The notes: generated by a model not told the origin, from the letters alone. A stretch of 64,000 bases of DNA from Anaerolineaceae bacterium (GCA_020845515.1 JADLFQ010000042.1:1-64000), one strand, 5' to 3'. Positions 1 through 8,404 are shown, counted from the first letter of the stretch. A program made the numbers and translations.

Positions 1-70
1 AAGCAAGTAAGATGTAATTTCGTACGGTGCGCTCTTAACCACCGCTTCACCTATCCCGCGCCATACCCCT

Positions 71-428
71 CGCCGTGCGAACGGTGATCGGTGAGCAGGA
101 CACGCTCCACTGGATCCTCTCCGACCACCTGGGCAGCGCCAATGTCACCGCAAACGCGGACGGCGCCTGGAAAAGCGAGATCCGCTATAGTGCCTTTGGA
201 GAAGTACGCTGGAAGGACGGGATCACGCCGACGAAGTACCGTTTTACAGGCCAACTCGAGCAGACCGAGGTGGGGTTATATTACTATGTGGCGAGGTTCT
301 ATGACCCTTATCTTAACCATTTTATCCAGGCCGATACGATCGTGCCGCAGCCGGGAAATCCTGTCACGTATGACCGATATGCCTACACTCGAAACAACCC
401 CATCCGATTTAATGATCCCTCCGGCCAT
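71..428 (+). repeat. direct repeat copy A: end of RHS core
   Basis: This stretch is closely similar at nucleotide level to 3553-3949, from CGCCGTGCG to the DPSGH/DPSEH boundary. After removal of the 36-base insertion in the other copy the lengths differ by 3 bases. The homology ends where the toxin tips begin, as expected for cassette exchange by recombination between RHS cores. Confidence 0.8.
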
Positions 429-1145
429 GACGTTGGTTGCGCGGGAATGGATGCTTCGAAATGTCGGCAGGGTTATGGGGTTACCAAAGCGGTGCTCACG
501 CAAGTATGGAAGGAAGAAGCGGTTGAAACTGCCAACAAATACCTTGAAAAAAGAAAAGAAGGGACAACTGTCAATTGGAATGGATTACCTTCGCAGGAGA
601 AATCCATCCTTGAAAGAGGCGGTTATAACGAGGAGATTTATAATGATCATGTTCAGACCGCACTTTCAAAGGCAGATCCTTGGCATGATCCACTTACATA
701 CATCACATTATTAGCCGGTGGAGCTTCATTAGGCAAATCAGCCATTAAAACGATAATAGGTTACGAAGTTACTGATTGTAGTATTGATGGTCAATGTCTT
801 GCTACTCATTGGGGAAATAATAGGGGGGCAACCGGAAATCTCGGTGAACAGATCCTTCATCTGGCGGGGGGAGATTCTCAAGTCTACTTTAAAACTACCC
901 AAGGTGGAAGGTACATTGATCAATTAATTAACAGGATGGCCTATGAATCAAAAGTGGGTTATGTACCATTAACTCAAAACATCTCTTTGCAGGTTTCGAA
1001 AGATGTAGAACTATTGAATATAGGTCTAGTGGATCAGGTCACTTGGGTTTTCTTTAAAAGTCCCATCACAGGTTTAAGTGGTCCAAGTGAACCTTTGTAC
1101 CAACTACTAACGCAAAATGGTATCTCAGTTATGTTTGGACAATAA
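75..1145 (+). CDS. RHS repeat-associated core, C-terminal part, with nuclease-like toxin tip
   Basis: This is the 3' end of an RHS polymorphic toxin gene. Residues 1-118 match the end of an RHS core: a DHLGS motif, a YYYVARFYDP segment, then the NPIRFNDPSGH boundary after which variable toxin tips begin. The remaining ~238 residues form the tip. Near its end Glu258, Asp282 and Glu291-Ser-Lys293 (YID...YESKVGY) form a pattern typical of PD-(D/E)XK nuclease toxins, so DNA or RNA cleavage is the likely activity. An in-frame TAA lies at 36-38 and the core upstream of PLAVRT is absent in this frame. The ORF is therefore a 5'-truncated cassette or a displaced tip rather than a full RHS gene; the GTG start is formal. 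A probable immunity gene follows 10 bases later. Confident on RHS, moderate on the nuclease assignment. Confidence 0.8.
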   Translation: MRTVIGEQDTLHWILSDHLGSANVTANADGAWKSEIRYSAFGEVRWKDGITPTKYRFTGQLEQTEVGLYYYVARFYDPYLNHFIQADTIVPQPGNPVTYDRYAYTRNNPIRFNDPSGHDVGCAGMDASKCRQGYGVTKAVLTQVWKEEAVETANKYLEKRKEGTTVNWNGLPSQEKSILERGGYNEEIYNDHVQTALSKADPWHDPLTYITLLAGGASLGKSAIKTIIGYEVTDCSIDGQCLATHWGNNRGATGNLGEQILHLAGGDSQVYFKTTQGGRYIDQLINRMAYESKVGYVPLTQNISLQVSKDVELLNIGLVDQVTWVFFKSPITGLSGPSEPLYQLLTQNGISVMFGQ

Positions 1146-1155
1146 AAGGATTCCC

Positions 1156-1743
1156 ATGAAGAAAGAATATAAAATTATTCAGCTACCCTTTCCACTAAGA
1201 TTTAAGGAGATGGATCGATCTGAGGCTGAGTATTACTATAAATGGTTTCAAAATCAAATCCAAAACAGAATATGTGAACTTACTCACTACATTCAATCGA
1301 CTTCTGGCTTTGAAAGCTGGGACAGTGATTATACACCTACATCTTTAGATAAACTTGGTGTCTGGCTCTATGAGCACGTAACGACTAGGGAAAGGAGTAA
1401 GATAGAAATAGAAAATATTTATTCAAAATCACCTGATTGGTTTAGAGCCATTCAAATACCAGATTATGACATTAGTTTCTTAACGGTTTCTTTATCGATA
1501 GATATTGCTATGTATTTGAGTCAAGTTATGCAAAAAAATATTGCCGGATTGCGTTGGAAAATGGTAACAAAGCCAAGAAGTAGCGATAACTATCAACAAC
1601 CAGTTTTATATGGAAAAGGGAAAATGGTTTTTAATCCTGTTAATATAATTATAACCTATGCTTATGGTATAGCCCGGGGATCAAAAGGTCCAGAAAGGTT
1701 AAGAGAATTATACGATATATGGGCAAATATTCTTGTTGAATGA
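1156..1743 (+). CDS. probable immunity protein for the adjacent RHS toxin tip
   Basis: This gene encodes a 195-residue soluble, acidic/aromatic-rich protein without signal peptide or membrane segment. The ATG at 1156 is chosen over the longer ORF because AAAGGA lies just upstream and the longer version would overlap the toxin. It starts 10 bases after the toxin stop, is AT-rich like the toxin tip, and has the usual size of immunity proteins. The second half (DISFLTVSLSIDIAMYLSQV, then LRWKMVTKP, then NQP-like and YGIARG segments) recalls a family I associate with RHS/REase-type toxins, but I cannot name the family securely. The role, neutralising the cognate nuclease tip in the cytoplasm, is inferred mainly from position. 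Confidence 0.6.
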   Translation: MKKEYKIIQLPFPLRFKEMDRSEAEYYYKWFQNQIQNRICELTHYIQSTSGFESWDSDYTPTSLDKLGVWLYEHVTTRERSKIEIENIYSKSPDWFRAIQIPDYDISFLTVSLSIDIAMYLSQVMQKNIAGLRWKMVTKPRSSDNYQQPVLYGKGKMVFNPVNIIITYAYGIARGSKGPERLRELYDIWANILVE

Positions 1744-1865
1744 CATAGAAGGGTATGTAATAAATTTTCGGGGAAGCGGACAACACTACCTAGACGGTGT
1801 GCGGCTAGACTTAAATTTTGTTCTTTGAGGTTGCAATCGTTATACAAGCATTTTGTACAACTGAT

Positions 1866-2282
1866 ATGGAATCTTCTACCCCCATTTTCAGATATATAGC
1901 AATTGGTATTGCGATGGTTATCATCATCTGTTGTCTTGCCGTCGGCATTTACAAGAATGCTGAATGGAATGAAGCTAAAAAATGTTATGCGGCTCTAGCA
2001 GAGGAATACCATGCTGAACCCGACTATGTTTCCATTGGAAATGCCATATTGGTTCATCTACAACCTGAATTGTCCCTGGGCATCAGCCAGAGCGAAACCC
2101 ATTCCTTACTTTCAAAAATAGCGCCGATTTCGATCGAATCTTGGGGATATGTAGATGATAATGCATTAAAAGAATTTATATATCTAAAAACATGTAAATT
2201 TTCAGAAAATAGCCTGGTTTATCTGACCAAATATTCAAATGATGGTCGACTAATAACTATCAGGATTTATGTAAATGATTAA
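1866..2282 (+). CDS. small single-pass membrane protein, unknown function
   Basis: This is a hypothetical protein of 138 residues if started at the ATG at 1866; the ORF track uses a TTG 48 bases earlier. Neither start has a convincing ribosome binding site. Residues ~8-30 are a strongly hydrophobic helix (IAIGIAMVIIICCLAVGIY), followed by a soluble ~105-residue domain that would lie outside the membrane. No family was recognised. It is AT-rich like the immunity gene before it and lies between two RHS fragments, so it may be cargo acquired with the RHS locus, perhaps another immunity or orphan gene. Reality as a gene is likely but not certain. Confidence 0.45.
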   Translation: MESSTPIFRYIAIGIAMVIIICCLAVGIYKNAEWNEAKKCYAALAEEYHAEPDYVSIGNAILVHLQPELSLGISQSETHSLLSKIAPISIESWGYVDDNALKEFIYLKTCKFSENSLVYLTKYSNDGRLITIRIYVND

Positions 2283-2503
2283 TGATGTTAATTGGAATTT
2301 AGAAACAAACCGGTTTACGTTTAGTTTACTTTTCAATAAATGGAGTTTCCTATATACAGGCAATCCGTTCAACCTTGCTGGCGGTTATTGATGCATAGGA
2401 GAAGCGGTTTGCATTTGGACTGGATTCGATGATCACCGTCCCGGATCCACGGATGAAAAACCTTGCTAAGGAAAAATATAAATAAAGAAAGGCCATAGAA
2501 GCT

Positions 2504-3043
2504 ATGCACGCTCGTTTGGATATCGTACTCCTGATTGTTTTGATTCTTTCCGGATGTTCGCTGGCATCCCCTCCTCAATCTTCTACGAAAACCCCACAAC
2601 CTTCGATCACTCCTACCTTGACAGATTTACCTGCAACATCGACAGCTATGCCCACGCGCACAGAACTGCCGCAGACGCCAACACCTGACCGGCAAGATCT
2701 ATCCACACATGCACCCACAGGCGAGACAAGTTCTGGTATGGGAACGCCCATTCCCGAATGGGAAGGCGTCCCTGTGATACCCGGAGCAAATGAAGGCACA
2801 CCGAGCGGACCTGGATATTTGTATTCGGTTGACATACCCATTGAGGAGGCGGAGCAGTTTTATCTGGAAAAAATGGGGAATGGAGGCTGGTCATTCACAA
2901 ATAGCCAACGAAGTGAAACAGGGCTTTTTGGGGGGCCAACCATAGTTATGAATTTTCAGCGGGGTAGTGAAGCCTACAATATTATGCTGGTTTTTAGCGC
3001 CAATGACAATTACACAATGGTTCTGTTAACCAAAGTTGAGTAG
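2504..3043 (+). CDS. lipoprotein with Ser/Thr/Pro linker, unknown function
   Basis: This encodes a 179-residue secreted lipoprotein. A short basic start, a hydrophobic stretch (IVLLIVLILSG) and the lipobox LSGC put the modified cysteine near residue 18. A ~70-residue Thr/Pro/Ser-rich spacer follows, typical of surface lipoproteins in this group. The C-terminal ~90 residues form a small globular domain (from GVPVIPGA to LLTKVE) that I do not recognise beyond a likely alpha/beta fold. AAAGAAAGG upstream serves as ribosome binding site. It is followed by an abrupt GC jump near 3110 where the second RHS fragment begins, so its neighbours say little about function. Confidence 0.65.
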   Translation: MHARLDIVLLIVLILSGCSLASPPQSSTKTPQPSITPTLTDLPATSTAMPTRTELPQTPTPDRQDLSTHAPTGETSSGMGTPIPEWEGVPVIPGANEGTPSGPGYLYSVDIPIEEAEQFYLEKMGNGGWSFTNSQRSETGLFGGPTIVMNFQRGSEAYNIMLVFSANDNYTMVLLTKVE

Positions 3044-3421
3044 TGGATATTATAGAATATAACGAAGTGAGTTCCCAAACTAAATTCACTTGTATATATG
3101 GTTGGGTTGAAGGAGGCCGCCCCCGCCGGGCGCCGGGCTGCCCAGGAAGAACCCACCTCGGCGCCGACGGAAACCCCCACCCCCACTTCCACCGGAACGG
3201 AGACGCCCACCGCGACGCCCACTTCGACTCCAACCCCGACCGTCAGCCCGGCCTCGCCCCTGATATTGATGGGTATAGATACCCCGACCCTGGAAAAGAG
3301 CATTCCAGGGCGCTTCGCGGCCGAGCCGCCCCCGGCTGCCCTGGTCAGCGCTCAGTATATCTACGATGGGGATGGAAATCTGGTGAAGGCCATCGTCAAC
3401 GGCGTGGTCACCTACTACCCG

Positions 3422-3454
3422 CCCTTACAGGATGCTGCGCTTCGCTCCGCGAGA
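3422..3454. repeat. short GC-rich in-frame insertion 1 in RHS core
   Basis: About 33 bases lie between the codons for YYP and RHYN, where RHS cores normally read YYPGRHYN. The added residues are PLQDAALRSAR. The sequence contains GCGCTTCGCTCCGCG, a word typical of small dispersed palindromic elements. Its reverse complement shares blocks (CGGAGC, AGCGAAGCG, GCATCC) with the insertion at 3785-3820. Boundaries are approximate. Confidence 0.5.
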
Positions 3455-3484
3455 CGGCATTATAATTTAGAAATAGACGGCGAA

Positions 3485-3511
3485 ATCGCGAAGCACTCCC
3501 GTAGGGGAGCC
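3485..3511. repeat. short GC-rich in-frame insertion 2 in RHS core
   Basis: About 27 bases are inserted between EIDGE and ETVKKFYALG and encode IAKHSRRGA. The stretch contains a hairpin, CTCCC-GTAG-GGGAG, and the word GCGAAGCACTCCCGTAGGGGAG, which resembles dispersed repeats I associate with cyanobacteria and Chloroflexota. Boundaries are approximate. Confidence 0.5.
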
Positions 3512-3552
3512 GAGACGGTCAAGAAGTTCTACGCGCTGGGCAGCCTGACCAT

Positions 3553-3949
3553 CGCCGTGCGCACCATTTCGGGTGAGAACGATACCCTGACGTGGGTGCT
3601 GAGCGATCACCTTGGCAGCCTGAACGTCGCCGCCAACGCGGATGGGAGCTGGAACAGCGAGATCCGCTATACGGCATTTGGAGAAGTGCGCTGGAAGGAC
3701 GGGGTCACGCCGACCGAGTACGGGTACACGGGGCAGCTCGAACAGGCCGAACTGGGGTTGTACTATTACGTGGCGAGGTTCTATCGCGCAGCGCAGCGGA
3801 GCATCCAGAGCGAAGCGTAGGACGACCATGAGCTGGTGTATTTCGTGCAGGCGGATACGATCATGCCGCAGCCGGGAAACCCCGTCACATATGACCGCTT
3901 CGCGTACGTGCGGAACAACCCCATCCGATTTAATGACCCGTCCGAGCAT
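3553..3949 (+). repeat. direct repeat copy B: end of RHS core
   Basis: This is the partner of 71-428 in the same orientation. Recombination between the two copies would delete or exchange the ~3.5 kb holding the first toxin tip, its immunity candidate, the small membrane protein and the lipoprotein. This copy carries an extra 36 bases at 3785-3820. Confidence 0.8.
3785..3820. repeat. short GC-rich insertion 3 in RHS core, brings a TAG stop
   Basis: Thirty-six bases sit inside the VARFYD motif: the first RHS copy reads TTCTATGACCCT where this copy has TTCTAT, the insert, then GACGACCATGAG. The insert encodes RAAQRSIQSEA followed by TAG. The length is a multiple of three, so only the stop codon, not the frame, breaks the gene. 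Confidence 0.65.
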
Positions 3950-4133
3950 TATGTCTTTCAAGACTCCCCGGTGGATTCTTACTTTCTCCCTGCTACATCT
4001 GGCATCATATCAGCGTATAGAGGTACCTCTGAAAATTGCTATACAAGTGATGAAAGGAGATAATTGATTAATCGTGAGCTAATACTTTTAATAAAGAGAA
4101 AGGGAACCTTCTAAAATTAACACCGCCTATATT

Positions 4134-4589
4134 TTGAAAATTATCGCGGGTACCAAAATAGATCCTGAAGATGTACGTACCTACACAGACCCCCAAATTG
4201 TCTCTTCTCAAAATTTGGACTTGACTTTGAGTTCATCCATGCAAACGGTGTTTTGGAAAATATCCCAAAGGGCGCATAACACCCTCGCTTTCCAAAAATT
4301 TCCAGAGTCGATGGATGTTTGCGGCGAGATCGTCCGCTTGGGCGTTGGCGCAAAATATATCCTCGGCGTCTATGAAGGAAAATATCAGCCGGGGGTCAAT
4401 ACCCACCCATTTTCAGGGTCAGGTTGGAACATTGACGATCAAAGAGTCAAGGAAATTGCCGGCGCAGTCGAAAGACAACTAAAAATTGCAAGAGCGTTAT
4501 TAAATAAAGAAAAAGTGAAATTTCCAAAGGATGAAATCGAGGCAATCCCCTTAATTATTGCGCTGTGCCGCTTGAAAATAGGGCATTAG
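4134..4589 (+). CDS. hypothetical protein, possible displaced RHS tip or immunity remnant
   Basis: This is an ORF of 151 residues starting at a TTG with no clear ribosome binding site. The frame is open from 4095, just downstream of the second RHS fragment, which ends at 4063 in another frame. The protein is soluble with no signal or membrane segment, and its last third is helical and basic (VERQLKIARALLNKEKVKF). No family was recognised. The lack of a proper start and its position after an RHS boundary suggest a toxin tip or immunity protein that lost its 5' end by frameshift or recombination. It converges with the glycosyltransferase gene ending 9 bases downstream. Confidence 0.4.
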   Translation: MKIIAGTKIDPEDVRTYTDPQIVSSQNLDLTLSSSMQTVFWKISQRAHNTLAFQKFPESMDVCGEIVRLGVGAKYILGVYEGKYQPGVNTHPFSGSGWNIDDQRVKEIAGAVERQLKIARALLNKEKVKFPKDEIEAIPLIIALCRLKIGH

Positions 4590-4598
4590 ACATTTTCC

Positions 4599-6209
4599 TT
4601 ACGGTCTCAGCCGGAAGATCGAAAAGATGCTGGCATTGCCGACCCGGATGGCATAAATCTCGTCGCTGTAGTCATAGGGCTGCGGATGCCAGCGGTAATT
4701 GGTGAGGAAATAGGTCGCCTCTTCGGGCTTGTCCATATAGGCCAGCCGCTTGCGCTGCTCCTCCGGTAAAATCTGGGCGTTGATCCGCCCCGGGCGGTTG
4801 AAAACATAGATCGGGATCGTCTCAGAATCGTCGTACGCCAACAGGTACTCCAGGCCCTGCTTGTAGGATAGCCCCCAGTAGTCTAACTCGTAATGGCGTT
4901 TGACGCGCGCCATGTCCTCCCCGCCCAGGCGGTTGAAGTACACATTTTCATGCGGGTGATTTTGCGCCATAAAGAGCAGCGGCTTGAACAAAGCCGCCGC
5001 CAGCAGCACGCCTGCCGCGCCGCGCGCCCACACCGGCCGGATTTGGGGGATGCGGATGGAAAAGAGCGCCTTCACCCCCAGAGCGGCAAAGATCACCACC
5101 GGCGGATAGACAAAAAACATCTGCCGCCAGCCATCGTACAGCACCGAGCGCAGCACGATTACGGTCAGGATAGGGATGACCAGCCAGGCGGTCAGGATCA
5201 GAAAGTTGCGCTTGTCCGGCGCGAGGATGCTGCCGGGACGGAAGAGGAAACTGAAGCCCGCCTTGATCCCCCCAATGGCAGCCAGCGCCAGGTACGGCAG
5301 GGGGATGGTGATCAGCATCCAGACCGGGATGTAGTGCCAGGGCAAGGCGGCCGCTTCCACGAACTGTCCCCGGTAAAGGACCGTCCCGCCCTCCCACGGG
5401 AACTTGCCCATCTGCCGCATGGCCTGAATAAACCCGCCCACCGGGTCATGCCACAAGACCGGCCAGAACAGCAGCGCCAGCCCGGCGGTGAGCAGCGCAT
5501 AGAAGACCCCCTGTACCAGCCAGCCGCGCCGGCCCTCGGTACCAGGTTGAAGGAGAAAGTGCAGCCCGAACAGCCCAAGCGTCAGGCCAAAGATCAGGAT
5601 GCCCGGCGCGCGCAGCGCGATCACCGCCGCTGATGCCAGCGCGTGCAAAACAGTATTACGGCAGGCAGGAACGTCCAGGCTTCGCATCAACGTCCAGGCA
5701 GCCACGATAAAAGCAGTCAGAAATGGAATATCCTTGGAGTTGTAAAAGGCGTGCGCAAAAATGAACGGAGTGGTCACCAGCAAAACACTCGCCAGCAATC
5801 CTGCCAGCCAACTGCCGGTGATCTTCTTCGCCAGAAAGTACAGGGCAGCCACGCCGGCATAGACAGAAGCAAAGGTGAGCAGGTGGCGCGGTAAGAAGAG
5901 CTGGCGGTCAGGCAGCCCCCGCGTAACGGCATACAGGAACATCTCGAAGAGCGGGCCGTAGTAACGGTTCTTCAGCGCGAACAGGGTGGGGTCGCCCTGA
6001 AAGGCATACTTGAAATTCAGCTCGCCGATCTCGATCTGCGCCAGGTCGTCCCAAGTCAGGCCGTAATCCTTATAGACCGCCAGCCCAACCGCCAGCAGCG
6101 TGAGGAAGAAGGCCAACACCGGCAGGTTCCCGGCGCTGAACAGCGCGGCGCAGCGCGGCGGCGAGGCCTTGCGTTTGGAACTGGTGTTCAGGGTTTCCGG
6201 TTTCATCAT
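4599..6209 (-). CDS. polytopic glycosyltransferase, GT-C / family 39-like
   Basis: This is a 536-residue integral membrane protein with about 10-12 hydrophobic helices and a soluble C-terminal ~120 residues. After the first helix comes LTWDD (Asp54-Asp55), the acidic motif in the first outer loop of lipid-phosphate-sugar-dependent GT-C enzymes such as the ArnT/PMT group. It probably moves a sugar from a polyprenyl-phosphate donor onto a glycan or protein on the outer side of the membrane; donor and acceptor cannot be told. It lies 46 bases downstream of another membrane protein on the same strand, with which it is probably co-transcribed. Two adjacent ATGs (6209 and 6206) are possible starts, and no strong ribosome binding site is seen. 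Confidence 0.75.
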   Translation of the reverse strand: MMKPETLNTSSKRKASPPRCAALFSAGNLPVLAFFLTLLAVGLAVYKDYGLTWDDLAQIEIGELNFKYAFQGDPTLFALKNRYYGPLFEMFLYAVTRGLPDRQLFLPRHLLTFASVYAGVAALYFLAKKITGSWLAGLLASVLLVTTPFIFAHAFYNSKDIPFLTAFIVAAWTLMRSLDVPACRNTVLHALASAAVIALRAPGILIFGLTLGLFGLHFLLQPGTEGRRGWLVQGVFYALLTAGLALLFWPVLWHDPVGGFIQAMRQMGKFPWEGGTVLYRGQFVEAAALPWHYIPVWMLITIPLPYLALAAIGGIKAGFSFLFRPGSILAPDKRNFLILTAWLVIPILTVIVLRSVLYDGWRQMFFVYPPVVIFAALGVKALFSIRIPQIRPVWARGAAGVLLAAALFKPLLFMAQNHPHENVYFNRLGGEDMARVKRHYELDYWGLSYKQGLEYLLAYDDSETIPIYVFNRPGRINAQILPEEQRKRLAYMDKPEEATYFLTNYRWHPQPYDYSDEIYAIRVGNASIFSIFRLRP

Positions 6210-6255
6210 GCGAAAGTCTTTAGGTTGCGGGGGCGGCGGTCCGGTGCGGCCGGCG

Positions 6256-8295
6256 CTAGGGTTGGCATCCCAGTTCTAATCCGGTTGCAGCCGCCCGGCT
6301 TTTTAACTCCTCCGCTGCGCCGTCCTGCCCGGCGGCGCGCGCCCACAGGCTGCACAGCGCGGGGTCGAGGTCTTTGTTGGTTTCGTGGACTTTTTGGGTC
6401 AGCTCGGCGGCGGGCGCGAGATTGCCGGTGCGGGCGTAGGCTTCGATGAAAGGCAGCCATTCCACCGGCGCGAGCGCACTCAAGCCGTTGGCGGCGGCTT
6501 CGTCGCCCAACACAGCGGCGGTTTGCCAGTCGCCCCTTTGGCGCGCCAGTTCGGCTTTCTCAAAATAATAACACCAGCCGTGCGCCGGTTCCTCGCCAAA
6601 CAAGTTTGCCGGGGGCACGGCCGGGGCGGCGTCTGCCCGGATTCGCGTGAGATTCGAGAGCGGAATGGCATCTGTCAGCATGTAAGTCAGGCCAGGCGTC
6701 GTTTCCTTTCCGGCATACACATCGTCCAGCACGCGTACACACCCCGGCACAGGGTGGTAGAACACAACCATATCCGAAGTGGAACCCTGGAAGGTCATCG
6801 TACGGTATTGCGCCTTGACCGGCAGTCCGGCTTGCACCTTGGGCAGCAGGTCGCTTCCCAGCCGGGCGCGGGTGTAGATCATCATGTATGACAGATCTTT
6901 GGACTCGATAACTGGCGAGTAGATCCAGTTGAGCGGAGCGGTCAGGTTGAAGTCACTCTCATAGACCAGCGGGAGTTCATGTGTCGCCAGTACTGTCCCG
7001 GGTTTAAGGCTTGGAATACGCCAGGCAAGCTGCCAGAAGAACTGGCGCTGGTTCTCCCAATCCCGCCGGAAGGTATTGGCTGTAGCGAACTGCCGCCCCA
7101 CCGCCAGCGCGATCAGCAGGCTGAACAGCATGGTCTTGCGCAAATCACTTTTGATAAAGAACTCGATCAAGCCCGCCAGCAGCAAACTGCCGCCTAACAT
7201 CGTCGAAAGCATGAAGCGATCCCAGCTAAATTCAATTGCCAGTGGCAGTCCGGCAAGCCACGAAGGGATGCGTCCGACCAGAATGCCCAGAACCCCCAAC
7301 AAGACCGCCTGCGCCGCCCAGGGCGTCTTTTGCTTGTCCGCCACCAGTTCTGGAAAATTCATCCTTCCTAGATACAAGAATAGCCCCATAAAACAGGCGC
7401 CAGCCAAAGCCAGCGGGAGCAGGTTGGAAAGCACTCCCAAAGGCTGCACCAGCAACTGGAAAGGCCGCGTCCATGCGGCAAAACCGGCAGTAGCCAGGGC
7501 TTGTATGCCTTCTTCAAGGATATTTAGGACAAGCTTGAGGGGTGGAAGTTGCAGCACATCAAAAGCCTGGATATCATAGGACTCATAAGCGCCGGAGCGC
7601 TGGTAGCTGTACAGCCATACAGCGTTTGCCAGCCACAGCGTCAGATACGGCGCCCAGTACCGGGTTGTTTGAACAAACCGCTTGCCCGCTCTTGGAACCA
7701 GCGGCTCCAGCATAAACCACAAGATAATCGGCCTGAGCAGTTCCAATCCAAAGAAATATTCGGTCGGGAAGAGCCCGATGAACATCAACGCCAGCGCGCC
7801 CAGCGTCAGCGGCCAGCAGCGGGAAACCGGCTGCAACGCCAGCGCCATGACACCAAACGAGAGCAGGTATGCCAGCAGCGAGATTAATTCCTGGTTGGAA
7901 TGTGTGAACGCCACCCACTGTGAGAGATAGCCGGGAAAAACCACAAAAGCAAGCGATAACAGCGCGACCTCGCGTTTACGTTGCGGCCAAATCTTGCCAA
8001 ACGACCACCAAACCGCAATCCCCGTCAGCGCCCGCAGGATGACCGCAAAGACCTGCCAGGCAAGCGGATTCTCCCCGAAGAGGCTGGTCGTTACCGTAAA
8101 AATTGGCCCGAGGAACGGTCGAAAAGGTTTAAAAGCCTCGATAAACTCACCCGGCCCGAGAAAGTGGGAGATCCAGGCAAAAGTCCAATCATCCCAATAG
8201 AAACCCATCCACGGGATCAGCAGCCCATACGCTGCTACGACGAGCAAACTGATGGCAATCGGAATGCTGGCGGTTTGGAATCGTCTTTTGATCAT
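6256..8295 (-). CDS. polytopic membrane protein, GT-C-like, with C-terminal helical repeat tail
   Basis: This is a 679-residue protein starting at an ATG preceded by GAGGGAGA. The first ~430 residues contain about 11 membrane helices; FYWDDW (Asp35-Asp36) directly after the first helix is the acidic loop motif of GT-C glycosyltransferases. A ~150-residue soluble part follows, then a C-terminal helical segment (KAELARQRGDWQTAAVLGDEAAANGL) resembling tetratricopeptide repeats. It is likely a glycosyltransferase or glycan-processing membrane enzyme of the surface polysaccharide system, transcribed divergently from the regulator at 8441. The exact reaction is unknown. Confidence 0.65.
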   Translation of the reverse strand: MIKRRFQTASIPIAISLLVVAAYGLLIPWMGFYWDDWTFAWISHFLGPGEFIEAFKPFRPFLGPIFTVTTSLFGENPLAWQVFAVILRALTGIAVWWSFGKIWPQRKREVALLSLAFVVFPGYLSQWVAFTHSNQELISLLAYLLSFGVMALALQPVSRCWPLTLGALALMFIGLFPTEYFFGLELLRPIILWFMLEPLVPRAGKRFVQTTRYWAPYLTLWLANAVWLYSYQRSGAYESYDIQAFDVLQLPPLKLVLNILEEGIQALATAGFAAWTRPFQLLVQPLGVLSNLLPLALAGACFMGLFLYLGRMNFPELVADKQKTPWAAQAVLLGVLGILVGRIPSWLAGLPLAIEFSWDRFMLSTMLGGSLLLAGLIEFFIKSDLRKTMLFSLLIALAVGRQFATANTFRRDWENQRQFFWQLAWRIPSLKPGTVLATHELPLVYESDFNLTAPLNWIYSPVIESKDLSYMMIYTRARLGSDLLPKVQAGLPVKAQYRTMTFQGSTSDMVVFYHPVPGCVRVLDDVYAGKETTPGLTYMLTDAIPLSNLTRIRADAAPAVPPANLFGEEPAHGWCYYFEKAELARQRGDWQTAAVLGDEAAANGLSALAPVEWLPFIEAYARTGNLAPAAELTQKVHETNKDLDPALCSLWARAAGQDGAAEELKSRAAATGLELGCQP

Positions 8296-8336
8296 AGTTC
8301 TCCCTCATCCTCGCGATTGAGCATTGCTATAGGAAG

Positions 8337-8365
8337 ATTATACCCGCGCCCTGTATGCCCTCCAA
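8337..8365 (-). promoter_or_regulatory. sigma-70-type promoter for the leftward membrane-protein pair
   Basis: On the minus strand TTGGAG (8365-8360) and TATAAT (8342-8337) are separated by 17 bases. The start codon at 8295 lies ~40 bases downstream with GAGGGAGA before it. Confidence 0.55.
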
Positions 8366-8404
8366 GCTCCGCCGCGTGCAAACCGATTCATGACAATCTC
8401 CCCC

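Larger units (their letters stand above)
3098..4063 (+). pseudogene. RHS core fragment disrupted by in-frame insertions and a TAG stop
   Basis: This is a second RHS core fragment in one continuous frame apart from a TAG at 3818-3820. It begins with a Thr/Pro-rich linker (PTSAPTETPTPT), then QYIYDGDGNLVKAIVNGVVTYYP, then the same core end as the first copy (DHLGS, FGEVRWKDG, YYYVARFY, ADTIMPQPGNPVTYDR, NPIRFNDPSEH). Three stretches absent from normal RHS cores interrupt it at about 3422-3454, 3485-3511 and 3785-3820, and the last carries the stop. The frame resumes unchanged afterwards and runs ~40 residues into a short tip ending DERR. The boundary glycine of DPSGH is replaced by Glu. The 5' end abuts an AT-rich sequence with a sharp composition change, suggesting a recombination joint. 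It is probably non-functional as a toxin carrier and could serve only as a recombination donor. Confidence 0.8.

Noticed and set aside
4893-5633. 246-residue plus-strand ORF
   Set aside because: It lies opposite the membrane glycosyltransferase gene and its His/Gln/Arg-rich composition is that of an antisense shadow.
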